Positions 1 through 7,843 of a stretch of 44,425 nucleotides of DNA are shown one piece after another. Each line of letters begins with the position of its first letter. The first letter of the stretch is position 1. The DNA lies in contig CAYFJO010000039.1 in NCBI GenBank assembly GCA_964343305.1, positions 1 through 44,425 on the forward strand. Reading direction: 5' to 3'. The translations under genes and the position numbers were made by a program. Below the pieces are notes generated by a model. That model searched no databases. It was given only the letters and a program-made list of their open reading frames with translations, and was not told the origin of the DNA. The stretch comes from CAYFJO01 sp964343305 (GTDB lineage Bacteria; Planctomycetota; Planctomycetia; Pirellulales; Pirellulaceae).

Positions 1-61
1 TCACAGAGAACATTACGTCGTTTGGACGGCGGTTCATGAATAATCCGGGTTAGGCTCGTCA

Positions 62-81
62 CACAAGTGTCCCCGCTTGTG
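62..81 (-). terminator. Weak hairpin after the anti-sigma kinase gene
   Basis: A 6-bp inverted repeat (CACAAG...CTTGTG, 8-nt loop) lies about 30 bases beyond the stop of the minus-strand gene ending at 114. There is no T-tract, so intrinsic termination is only a possibility. Confidence 0.25.
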
Positions 82-113
82 ATTCCGCATTTTCTTCCGG
101 CAAGCGAGGACGC

Positions 114-593
114 TCACTCCACGCATGCGGACGCAACCTTGACCATGGTCACGCGATTGCCCTTTTGGTTGTACTCGACCGAGTCCATGTAGGTGCGCAT
201 CAAGAACACGCCGCGACCGGACGGCAACTCGGCTCGCTCGGGTGAGGTGGGATCCGCCAATTGAGCAACGTCAAATCCTTTGCCATCGTCTTCAATGGCG
301 ATACGCAATTCTGTTCGAGACAAGCCGAATTCGACACGAATGGCGTTGGAATCGGAATTGTCCGAGCCGTGAAATATAGAATTGGCCAGCGCTTCTTCGA
401 CCGCCAAGTGGACGCTATACACATCTTTGGCCGGCCATTGCAGGCGCTCCAGGTTCGAGAGCAACTCACGCAACACGACACTCGCGGCGGCGGGCTTGGC
501 GACAAACTCTCGGTGAAAAGACCAATGATCGTTATTCGTGGTAATTACTGTTGCCAATACTCTCAGTCTCAAGAAAGAAAAGTAGTGCGACAA
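114..593 (-). CDS. RsbW-type anti-sigma factor / serine kinase (HATPase_c_2)
   Basis: A 159-residue stand-alone GHKL ATPase domain of the RsbW/SpoIIAB type. Such cytoplasmic proteins bind and inhibit a sigma factor, or phosphorylate an STAS-domain antagonist. The N-box is seen in VEEALANSIFHG, with the Mg-binding Asn and preceding acidic residues, the G1 box in DDGKGFD and the G2 box in GRGVFLMRTYMD. Length fits the family. The first 15 or so residues are not family-like, so translation may begin a little downstream of 593. No STAS protein or cognate sigma factor lies next to it; only a doubtful 65-residue ORF is upstream. The partner is therefore unknown. Family assignment is firm and the exact role is inference. 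Confidence 0.85.
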   Translation of the reverse strand: MSHYFSFLRLRVLATVITTNNDHWSFHREFVAKPAAASVVLRELLSNLERLQWPAKDVYSVHLAVEEALANSIFHGSDNSDSNAIRVEFGLSRTELRIAIEDDGKGFDVAQLADPTSPERAELPSGRGVFLMRTYMDSVEYNQKGNRVTMVKVASACVE

Positions 594-629
594 TTCAAAC
601 TCATCGTCCGCCTTTCTACCACCCCCTGA

Positions 630-827
630 TTAGTGAAGTTCCTCACACCCTTCTAGTAAAGACTTCTCGAAGGCAGGCTGCTGTCGAAAGTCGATCGCTC
701 GGCGACTGGCACGGCACGATGGCAGAAAACGGCGGGACGGAATCGTGATGCGGCGCGTGAATTTCGATGAATCACGTCGGTATGCTTTGTGGATCATAGG
801 TGCCTTGATGGTAGCGAGAATGACCAT
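630..827 (-). CDS. Possible small basic protein, 65 aa, unknown
   Basis: A 65-residue ORF in the otherwise empty interval between the anti-sigma kinase and the mannonate-dehydratase-like gene. Its one strong point is a good ribosome binding site: GGAGG (834-838) six bases before an ATG, in an AT-rich leader. The protein is rich in Arg/Ser, has no recognisable domain, signal peptide or membrane segment, and its composition is close to that of a random frame. It is on the same strand as the anti-sigma kinase and could be its leader gene. I do not recognise it and it may not be real. Confidence 0.3.
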   Translation of the reverse strand: MVILATIKAPMIHKAYRRDSSKFTRRITIPSRRFLPSCRASRRAIDFRQQPAFEKSLLEGCEELH

Positions 828-936
828 GATAAACCTCCGATATAAACGCTAAAGCATCTGGCTATGCTTTCTTGGTGGACGATGGAGGCCCATGCCGTTG
901 AGATGAGTTTGTGAGACAATGCCCAGCGAGTGTTCA

Positions 937-2169
937 TCAAGGCCGAACGATACTCCCATCTCTCCGACGAATGGCTGGCCACGCGCCGCCGCTGGGATGA
1001 TCGGGGAACGGAAACTTTGCCGCCAATTCTTCGTCGATGTTAATTCCAAAACCAGGCTCGTCAGTCGTCCACAAACATCCGTCCTTGAGCGTCGGACAAC
1101 CAGGAAAAACATCTTGGGTGGCCTGATTAAACGGGGTGAATTCTTGAATGCCAAAATTGTGGCAACTCAAATCGAGTGCCAGATTCGCCGCATGACCGAC
1201 CGGCGACGTATCGCCAGGACCATGCCATGCCGTTCGCACACCGTTGAATTCGCACAGCGCGGCCACTTTGCGCGCCATCGACAGCCCGCCGATCTGTGAC
1301 AAGTGAATGCGAATGAAGTCGATCAACCGCTCTTGGATCATCGGCACGTACTCGCTTGGATTGTGAAACAGTTCGCCCATCGCGATGGGAATATGTGTGT
1401 GTTGCCGAAGTTGCCGAAACCAGCTCAGTTCTTCCGGCGGCAGCGGGTCTTCGAGAAAGAACAGCCGATACGGTTCGAGATCTTTCGCCAATTGCAGCGC
1501 GATGGGCGGCGGCACACGCTCGTGAATGTCGTGCAACAGTTCGACCTCATCACCCAGCTTCTGGCGCGCATGTTCGAACAAACGCGGCACGAGCCGGGCA
1601 TAGTCGGCTGGTTCGAAAACATTGTGCGGCGATGTCGGACTGTCCACGTCGTTGCTTTGCCGCAGATCGCTCGTCGTGCCGTACGTTGCCTGTCCGGGGA
1701 CTTCGACTTGCAATCGAACGTGCCGGAAACCTTCATCGATGTAACTTTGTGCTTGATCCGTCACGTCGTCGAAATCGTGGCCGCTGGCATGCACGTAGAC
1801 CGGCGCGGCCATCCGACATCGGCCACCCAACAGATCGTACAGTGGCATCCCGGCCTGTTTTCCCTTGATGTCCCACAACGCCATGTCCACGCCTGACAGC
1901 GCGTTGTTCAACACCGGACCGCTGCGCCAATACGAACTCATTTGTGCCGCTAGAAAAATATCTTCGATTTCGGCGACGTCCCGTCCGTGCAAATACGGAT
2001 TGAGATATTCGTGCGTCGCTTCCACGACTGCCAGCGGTCGCTGAGTAAACGTTGCACAACCCAAACCGTACAAGCCCGGCTGATTCGTTTCGACCTTCGT
2101 CACAACTAGCCGGATTCCAGCCGGTGCCGTTTGGATGCAACGAATCTTTTCAATGCGAACTTCACTCAT
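937..2169 (-). CDS. Mannonate dehydratase-like enolase-superfamily enzyme (RspA/ManD)
   Basis: Enolase-superfamily enzyme of the ManD/RspA clade, which dehydrates D-mannonate (and in some members D-gluconate) to 2-keto-3-deoxy-D-gluconate. Numbering from the ATG at 2169 (410 residues), the metal ligands are Asp214, Glu240 and Glu266, with His216 two residues after the first ligand as in ManD, Tyr163 in the flexible loop, and a later HGPGD motif. As I recall the characterised ManD numbering, these sit at a constant offset of four. The reading frame is open up to 2250, but the ATG at 2169 has GGAAG at a good distance and the protein then starts as family members do. It is divergently transcribed from a second enolase-superfamily gene and an MFS transporter. 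D-gluconate or another acid sugar could be the substrate. Confidence 0.85.
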   Translation of the reverse strand: MSEVRIEKIRCIQTAPAGIRLVVTKVETNQPGLYGLGCATFTQRPLAVVEATHEYLNPYLHGRDVAEIEDIFLAAQMSSYWRSGPVLNNALSGVDMALWDIKGKQAGMPLYDLLGGRCRMAAPVYVHASGHDFDDVTDQAQSYIDEGFRHVRLQVEVPGQATYGTTSDLRQSNDVDSPTSPHNVFEPADYARLVPRLFEHARQKLGDEVELLHDIHERVPPPIALQLAKDLEPYRLFFLEDPLPPEELSWFRQLRQHTHIPIAMGELFHNPSEYVPMIQERLIDFIRIHLSQIGGLSMARKVAALCEFNGVRTAWHGPGDTSPVGHAANLALDLSCHNFGIQEFTPFNQATQDVFPGCPTLKDGCLWTTDEPGFGINIDEELAAKFPFPDHPSGGAWPAIRRRDGSIVRP

Positions 2170-2220
2170 GGCTTCCATCTTGCCCATGAGGGAAGTAGGA
2201 TGCAACCCGCTCTGTTTGTA

Positions 2221-2255
2221 GAACAATTGCCCCAATTGTTCCCGGAGCAATTGGG
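2221..2255. promoter_or_regulatory. Operator-like palindromes in a divergent promoter
   Basis: GAACAATTG (2221-2229) and its exact reverse complement CAATTGTTC (2233-2241) are separated by only CCC. A third half-site, CAATTGGG (2248-2255), pairs perfectly with CCCAATTG (2231-2238). Three CAATTG cores thus sit in the 113 bases between the two divergent enolase-family genes, just upstream of the GTG at 2283. This is the expected place for a dimeric repressor controlling both genes. No regulator gene is adjacent. Confidence 0.6.
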
Positions 2256-2282
2256 ACAGTTATTCTACACTGCGAGGATCCC

Positions 2283-3536
2283 GTGGCGAAAATCACATCC
2301 GTCGAACGCATCTGGATCGACCTGCCGTTGAAAGAAGTTCCGTTTCGGAACATGGTCCGCGAGATTCCACATTGGTCGCTTTTTGAAATCTGCAAAGTGA
2401 CACTCGACACCGGCCACGTTGGCGTCGGCGAAACAATGCCCTACTACACCTGGGGTGATGTGCCGGAAGAAGCGGTCGCGAGAGCCGAGGGTGCCAACCC
2501 CGTCGAGATCATGTGGGACGATTCCCTGGGTGCCGGGTTGCAAATGGCATGCTTTGATGCGGTCGGCAAGTTGCTCGACGCGCCCGTGTGGTCGTTGCTG
2601 GGAACAAGGGTCCGCGAGCAAGCCTACGTCGGTTGGTGGGCGATCGACATGCCAGCCGAAGATTGGATCAGCGAATGTCGCGAAGCACAAGCGTCGGGCT
2701 ACACGACCTTCAAGACCAAGGCACGACCTTGGTTCGATCTCGAAAACCAACTCACGCGGTTGTGCGAAGCCTTGCCGGACCATTTCAAAATCGACATGGA
2801 CTTCAACGAATTTGGCCTCGACCCGGCGATCGCCAAACCGCTGTGCAAGCGGCTCGAGCGATTCCCACAACTGGCAATCTGGGAAAGTCCTATTCGCCAG
2901 GAAGATGTCGAAGGCAACCAGCAACTTCGTCGACATCTGTCCGTGCCAATCGCTCAGCACATCGGTCGCCCGCAATTCAGCACGCAGTTGAAACAAGAGA
3001 TCTGTGATGGCTTTGTGCTTGACGGCGGTGCCAGTCGCGCGATGCGAAACGGCCGGATTGCCGCCGAGTTTAACAAGCCGTTCTGGCTGCAATGGGTCGG
3101 CTCGAATCTGGCTGCAACGTATGGTCTGCACATTCAAGCCGTTTTGACACACGCGCTGTGGCCAGCGATCCACTGCAACCACATGTGGCCGGAGCATTTT
3201 GTCGAAGAACCGTTCCTGGTCAACAACGGTATGGCCGAGGTTCCGAACAAGCCGGGAATTGGTGTGACGGTCGACTGGGACGTCATTGAAAAATATCGTG
3301 TCGAGCGACAAGACAAACCGTACCCGTATCCTGGCCTGCTTTTGGAACTTCAATGGCCGAGCGGCACAAAGACGTATTTCACCCATACCCAACAAATGTG
3401 GGACTACTTCGGCGGCAGCGGCCAACTTCCCGCATTCATCAACGGCGTTCACCTGACTCGCATCGAAGACGACGGCTCCGAGACATGGAAACAAAACTAC
3501 GAGCGAGCGTGTCAGGCCCCGTTTCATCAGGCGTAG
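2283..3536 (+). CDS. Enolase-superfamily (mandelate racemase-like) enzyme with altered metal site
   Basis: 417 residues with the capping domain and barrel of the mandelate racemase/muconate lactonising group, which abstract a proton alpha to a sugar-acid carboxylate using an Mg-bound enediolate. Visible active-site strands: Lys144-X-Lys146, Asp171/Asp173-X-Asn175 and Glu201 (WESP). The third metal ligand, normally Glu/Asp in a [AG]-x-G-[ED] turn, is replaced by Gln225-His226 (IAQHIG). The next strand carries Asp247 (VLDGG). Translation starts at GTG with GAGG (2274-2277) five bases ahead. It is followed after 26 bases by an MFS transporter, so the two probably form an operon for uptake and catabolism of one acid sugar. 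The substrate is unknown and cannot be read from the sequence. Confidence 0.8.
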   Translation: MAKITSVERIWIDLPLKEVPFRNMVREIPHWSLFEICKVTLDTGHVGVGETMPYYTWGDVPEEAVARAEGANPVEIMWDDSLGAGLQMACFDAVGKLLDAPVWSLLGTRVREQAYVGWWAIDMPAEDWISECREAQASGYTTFKTKARPWFDLENQLTRLCEALPDHFKIDMDFNEFGLDPAIAKPLCKRLERFPQLAIWESPIRQEDVEGNQQLRRHLSVPIAQHIGRPQFSTQLKQEICDGFVLDGGASRAMRNGRIAAEFNKPFWLQWVGSNLAATYGLHIQAVLTHALWPAIHCNHMWPEHFVEEPFLVNNGMAEVPNKPGIGVTVDWDVIEKYRVERQDKPYPYPGLLLELQWPSGTKTYFTHTQQMWDYFGGSGQLPAFINGVHLTRIEDDGSETWKQNYERACQAPFHQA

Positions 3537-3562
3537 CTCACGCCTCTCACCGGTAGAATCTC

Positions 3563-5206
3563 ATGTCAACCAATTCTGATGAAGCGAAGCCGAGTCTGTC
3601 CGACCAAAAGCCAACAAAAATCCGCTGGCTAATCTTTGCACTCGCGTGCATGACGTCGTTCGTACTCTACTTGCATCGCTACACATGGGGCTTTATCAAA
3701 CGCGATGTACAAGAGGAGTTCGATTGGTCGGAGTGGGAACTTGGGTTTCTAGATAGCATCTTTAACGCGACATATGCCTTTGGTCAGATTCCGTCTGGCA
3801 TCTTGTGCGACTGGTTTGGCCCGCAAGTCTTGCTCGGTTCGATCATCTTGTTGTGGACCGTTTCGATGGGCAGCGTTGCTCTGGCAACTGGTTTCGTTTC
3901 CGCCCTGGTTTACCGTGCAGCGTTTGGGCTGACGCAAGCGGGTTGCTATCCGACGCTCAGCAAAATCTCCAAGCTTTGGTTTCCGTTGTCCGTGCGTACG
4001 TCCGTACAAGGTTGGATCGCAACTTTCTTTGGCCGTGGCGGTGGAGCCGCGTCGTTTATCCTCGTAGGCACGGTTCTGATGGGGTACTTCAAATTGACAT
4101 GGCGCGAAGCGCTTTATGTTTTGACGGGGGTTGGAGTTTTGTTCGGCTTGATGTTCCTGTGGTTGTTTCGAAATCGCCCGCAAGATCATCCGTGGTCGAA
4201 CGAGGCCGAAGCCGAACTAATCGCCGAAGGCAAACCCAGCGAAGTCGAAGCGACCGGCACGGCGTTGCGTTGGTCGCGGCTGTTGAAGAGCCCCAACATG
4301 ATGGTCTTTTTCGTGCAGCAATTCACGAGCGCATTCGCCGACAACGTTTATGTCTACTGGATTCCGCTCTATTTGTTGACCGCCAAGAATGTCGACACCG
4401 CGTCCGCTGGATGGATGGCCGCCCTGCCGCTGATCGGTGGAGCGGTTGGTGGCATGATCGGCGGGGTGTTGCAAAACCACCTGATTATCAAGACTGGCAA
4501 CCGGCGCTGGGTGCGCAGTTTGATCGGCATGATCGGCAAGCTGCTGGCGACGATTTTGATGTTCGTCAGCCTGGGCTTCGATGCGGCGGTGGCGATCGTG
4601 GTCATTTTTGCGTTCGTCAAGTTTTTTGGCGACTGGTCGCAGCCCACGGTCTGGGGCACGATCACCGATGTCGCTGGAAAGAACGCGGCAACTGTCTTCG
4701 GCGCGGTGAATACCGTCGGTTCGATTGCCGGTTTTCTCGCCGGGCCGCTAATGGGCCTCATGATCATGTCGTACAGCGAAATCACCCCAGTTGAAAATCA
4801 GACCGTCGCAGAAACTCAAATAGCCGTCGACGATCCGACCCTTGATCCTACTAAAGTCAAATATGAGTTTGGGAAAAAGAATCTTGTCAAAGGAACCCTC
4901 AAGGGATCGCTCAAAATCGGCGACCAAGCCCTGGCCACGTTCGTCGACCCGGAAGACGCCGACTTCTCGTTTGTTCCGGCCGAGAATTCATTAGTCGTCG
5001 CCGCAACGTTGGACAAACGGCGAGGGATTCTTACTGTCCAATGGAAAGGCAAACCACGCTCGAATTCGCGAGTGGTCGTCCATTATCATTTCACGGATTA
5101 TTCCAACGGCTGGACAGCGCTGTTCCTTGCGTTGGGCGTGATCTACCTGGTGTCGTCACTGTCATGGCTGTTTATCGACTGCACGAAAACGATTGAGGAC
5201 GAATGA
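3563..5206 (+). CDS. MFS transporter, sugar-acid (ACS/ExuT-like) type with a large loop insertion
   Basis: 547-residue major facilitator with about 12 membrane segments. The first helix ends in a motif (LYLHRYTWGFIKRDVQEEF) typical of the anion:cation symporter branch that includes hexuronate and glucarate permeases, and FGQIPSGILCDWFG is the conserved loop 2-3 motif. Unusually, about 110 hydrophilic residues (roughly 404-514) lie between helices 11 and 12; the part after residue 430 alternates like beta strands. By standard MFS topology this loop faces the periplasm. The gene follows the enolase-superfamily gene by 26 bases and is followed after 4 bases by another start codon. The likely substrate is the acid sugar handled by the adjacent enolase-family enzymes; that is inference. 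Confidence 0.85.
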   Translation: MSTNSDEAKPSLSDQKPTKIRWLIFALACMTSFVLYLHRYTWGFIKRDVQEEFDWSEWELGFLDSIFNATYAFGQIPSGILCDWFGPQVLLGSIILLWTVSMGSVALATGFVSALVYRAAFGLTQAGCYPTLSKISKLWFPLSVRTSVQGWIATFFGRGGGAASFILVGTVLMGYFKLTWREALYVLTGVGVLFGLMFLWLFRNRPQDHPWSNEAEAELIAEGKPSEVEATGTALRWSRLLKSPNMMVFFVQQFTSAFADNVYVYWIPLYLLTAKNVDTASAGWMAALPLIGGAVGGMIGGVLQNHLIIKTGNRRWVRSLIGMIGKLLATILMFVSLGFDAAVAIVVIFAFVKFFGDWSQPTVWGTITDVAGKNAATVFGAVNTVGSIAGFLAGPLMGLMIMSYSEITPVENQTVAETQIAVDDPTLDPTKVKYEFGKKNLVKGTLKGSLKIGDQALATFVDPEDADFSFVPAENSLVVAATLDKRRGILTVQWKGKPRSNSRVVVHYHFTDYSNGWTALFLALGVIYLVSSLSWLFIDCTKTIEDE

Positions 5207-5210
5207 CACC

Positions 5211-5802
5211 ATGAAACGCTTCAAGACCGTCGACGAGTACATTGATAGCAACGAGCAATGGCGCGACGAGTTGGTCACGCTGCGAAAGATCCTGAACACC
5301 ACCGAGTTGAAAGAAACCGTCAAATGGGGAGCGCCGTGCTACACGATCGACGGCAAGAATCTTGTTGGGCTGGGCGCGTTCAAGTCGTTCTTTACGCTCT
5401 GGTTCTTCCAAGACGCGTTGCTCAAAGACGAAAAGAAAGTCCTGATCAACGCTCAGGGAAGGCAAGACCAAAGCGCTCCGCCAGTGGCGTTTCGAATCCG
5501 CCAACGAGATCGACGCCAAGCTGATCAAGTCCTACGTCAAGGAAGCAATCACAATCCAGCGCCGCGACAAACAGATCAAGCCTGACCGCAACCAAACCGT
5601 CACCCTTCCGCCTGAACTCAAGAGGGCGTTACAAATAAACAAAAAGGCGGACACGGCTTTCAAGCAACTCACCGAAGGCCGGCAGCGCGAGTACACTACC
5701 TACGTCGCCGACGCCAAACACAAAGAGACCAAACAAAAGCGGCTAGAAAAAGTCATCCCCATGATCGCCGCCGGCAAAGGGCTCAACGACAAGTATCGGT
5801 AA
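5211..5802 (+). pseudogene. YdeI/OmdA-like protein (DUF1801 + OmdA), frameshifted
   Basis: Starts at ATG 5211, four bases after the MFS stop. The first 80 or so residues (MKRFKTVDEYI..., WGAPCYTIDGKNLVGLGAFK) are a DUF1801/YdhG-like domain. The frame breaks at a GGG run near 5457-5459. Dropping one G restores a frame that runs on (EGKTKALRQWRFESANEIDA...) through an OmdA-type C-terminal helical domain to TAA at 5800-5802, for about 196 residues. That full length and two-domain order match YdeI/OmpD-associated proteins. In the unshifted frame the protein ends at 5585 with a nonsense tail. Either a real one-base insertion or a homopolymer error. The function of the family is poorly known; it is not obviously linked to the sugar genes. 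Confidence 0.8.
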
Positions 5803-5916
5803 ACTAAAGCTGCCGTTTCGCAAACTCGTCTACGTTTCTTTGAGCAGCCTTGTTTTAGTCCGCTCATTTTGATCTTGGAGTTCGCGATTCCTGCCGGATC
5901 GGCCTTCTGCGAGATT

Positions 5917-7023
5917 CTAACCAAAGTTAGCGTCGCCGAGAGAGAGGTCACTTTCGATATGCACATACAAGACATCGTCTTGAGAAAACGGCTGGCATTT
6001 ATATCGGATCGATCCTGTTGTATGCGGTACTTCATCGGGGCAAAAGCAAAAACCAAGTCCTACAATCTTAGTCTCTGGCAAGAGTTGTTCCACTAACTCT
6101 TCCACGGTTCCTGGGGGCCGATATTTGGTCGCCTCAACGGTTTCAGTGAATGCGGCGCGACGAATCCTCCATTCCCATTTCGAGTCCATCAAAGCAAGAA
6201 ACTGTTTCGCAGCAGTTATTGCGTCTATCTTGTCATCGTCAGTAAGTCCTATGCGATCGAATGAGATGGTAAAAGGAATTTGCGTGTCAATGAACTGAAT
6301 GTTCCCTTTCCACTCCATATCAACTTCGGACCACATTACTTCACCAAAAGTGTCGTCCTGCAACACCTTGAACGAAGACCAGGTCCAATGTCGATCGCTC
6401 GTCGCGGAGACACTTTCCGGAACGAAACCTAGACGGACGACCATCACGCGGATCTCATCTAAACTCAGCGCGGCTCGCAGGGAATCGTCGAACATTTGGC
6501 GTGCGTGGTTGTTTTCGTCGGCGGCGTAGGTGTCGACCAGTTGTTGTACCGTCGCGTCGTCTTCGGGTCGCATCAAGTCGCGGATGTAGATCAAGCCGCC
6601 GGGTTTGGTGACTCGGACGGCTTCGCTGAGTGCGACGAAGGGGTCGGGAATGTGGTGGACGATGCTGTTCGACATGACCACGTCAAATCGATCATCGTCG
6701 AAGGGCATTTCTTTTGCATCGATCTGTTCGAGCATGATGCGTTCGATCAGCGTTTCGGCTTCGATGTTGTAGCGAGCCAGATCGAGCATGTGGACGGCCA
6801 TGTCAACGGCCATGACTCGGCAATCTTCGTGGCGCTGGCAAAGTTCGATGGGGATCAGCGCCGTGCCAGTGCCAAGGTCGAGGACTTCGCCGCTAATCTC
6901 GCCAGCCGCAAGAAGATCGTCGACGAACTTGCGATTGACCTCGCGATGGTCCATCTCGTTGTAGTCGGTCGCCTCTTCAAGTGTGTCCATGACTTCGGGT
7001 TCGAGCACGCGTTCAAGTGGCAT
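5917..7023 (-). CDS. Class I SAM methyltransferase fused to a C-terminal domain of unknown function
   Basis: 368 residues. Residues about 1-215 are a class I methyltransferase: motif I VLDLGTGTA (48-54), acidic residue after strand 2 in AVDMA, and MSNSIVHHIPDP in the post-I region. This half ends in TSDRHWTW, where I would expect a stand-alone enzyme to stop. From about residue 220 a new domain begins (VLQDDTFGEVMW, WKGNIQF, then a helix and strands), which resembles small DUF2262/DUF6985-type proteins normally found alone. The substrate is unknown. The start ATG has GGAAGG ahead of it. The gene lies 42 bases downstream of the ParE toxin on the same strand and may be co-transcribed with it. 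Methyltransferase assignment is firm; the second domain is tentative. Confidence 0.8.
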   Translation of the reverse strand: MPLERVLEPEVMDTLEEATDYNEMDHREVNRKFVDDLLAAGEISGEVLDLGTGTALIPIELCQRHEDCRVMAVDMAVHMLDLARYNIEAETLIERIMLEQIDAKEMPFDDDRFDVVMSNSIVHHIPDPFVALSEAVRVTKPGGLIYIRDLMRPEDDATVQQLVDTYAADENNHARQMFDDSLRAALSLDEIRVMVVRLGFVPESVSATSDRHWTWSSFKVLQDDTFGEVMWSEVDMEWKGNIQFIDTQIPFTISFDRIGLTDDDKIDAITAAKQFLALMDSKWEWRIRRAAFTETVEATKYRPPGTVEELVEQLLPETKIVGLGFCFCPDEVPHTTGSIRYKCQPFSQDDVLYVHIESDLSLGDANFG

Positions 7024-7065
7024 TGGTTTTTCCTTCCAGCAGCTTGGCCATCGAAAAATAGGTGG

Positions 7066-7392
7066 TCACTCGGCAGGAAATTGACGACGAAAGACCTCAG
7101 GGATATCGCGATGACCATGAAGGACGCGATAGACGATGATCCCTTCGTTCGTCGCGCGGTAGAAGATGACGTATGGATAGGGGAGAGCGGTAAAGTGCCG
7201 CAGGTCGTCGGGCAAGTCCTCTGCGATACCGAAGCAAGTTTGTCCCATTCGCGGCTGTGATTCCAGTAGATCGCAACACTCTTTGATGCGATCGATCACA
7301 CGATCAGCGGCACTAAGATTGTCTTTCGCAATTTCGTCCCAGATTTCGTCAAAATCTGCAAGTGCCTCGACGGTGCGATGAATGGTCGACAT
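7066..7392 (-). CDS. ParE/RelE-superfamily toxin
   Basis: 108 residues with the ParE/RelE toxin pattern: two N-terminal helices (ADFDEIWDEIA), then ESQPRMGQ, the strand LRHFTALPYPYVIFYRA and the closing IVYRVLHGHRDIPEVF. ParE proteins poison DNA gyrase while RelE relatives cleave mRNA. The pattern is closer to ParE, but the activity cannot be read off. The ATG directly follows the stop of the antitoxin gene with no intervening base, so translation is coupled. All core elements are intact. Confidence 0.9.
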   Translation of the reverse strand: MSTIHRTVEALADFDEIWDEIAKDNLSAADRVIDRIKECCDLLESQPRMGQTCFGIAEDLPDDLRHFTALPYPYVIFYRATNEGIIVYRVLHGHRDIPEVFRRQFPAE

Positions 7393-7653
7393 CTAGCTAG
7401 TTTGGGTTTGTGAGTCGTTGAGTCGTTGGCGACCACGACGCTTGATGTCTTCCACATCGAGTGGTTGTGTCTCGCCCGCGATGGCTGATCGATGTGCTTC
7501 GCGGAGTTGCGCATTTAGCGATTCCATCGTTGGCCGATGCGATTCGTAGAATTGGATCGCTCTTTCAATGGCTTCATCCGAGGACGAAAATCCGTCCCGT
7601 GCAATCTGCGTTTGCAAAAGTTCCTGTGTTTCCTGAGTGAGTTCTACTTGCAT
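7393..7653 (-). CDS. ParD/CopG-type antitoxin
   Basis: 86 residues. The N-terminal part (MQVELTQETQELLQTQIARDG-type strand-helix, then SSSDEAIERAIQFYES) fits a ribbon-helix-helix antitoxin of the ParD family, which neutralises ParE and represses its own promoter. The C-terminal acidic and basic tail would wrap the toxin. Its stop codon abuts the toxin ATG. A possible -10 box (TATAAT on this strand) lies at 7690-7695, about 40 bases upstream, without a convincing -35 partner. Confidence 0.88.
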   Translation of the reverse strand: MQVELTQETQELLQTQIARDGFSSSDEAIERAIQFYESHRPTMESLNAQLREAHRSAIAGETQPLDVEDIKRRGRQRLNDSQTQTS

Positions 7654-7843
7654 GGCCGGATACCCGATAAGGAGACGTTTGTTACCAAAATTATATTCAG
7701 TACTCCAAGATTTGGAACAGGTGAAGCGAACGGCAGTTTAGCTGAGGGTGGATTTCCAACCCAAGATGTTCTGGATTTCATGATCGATCCAAGTCGCAAT
7801 TTCGCCAGCCTGTTTGAGCAGCTTTTCGTATTGAAGAGCGTCC

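Noticed and set aside
2265..3527. A 420-codon minus-strand open frame over the enolase-superfamily gene
   Set aside because: It mirrors the real gene, has no ribosome binding site and no domain.
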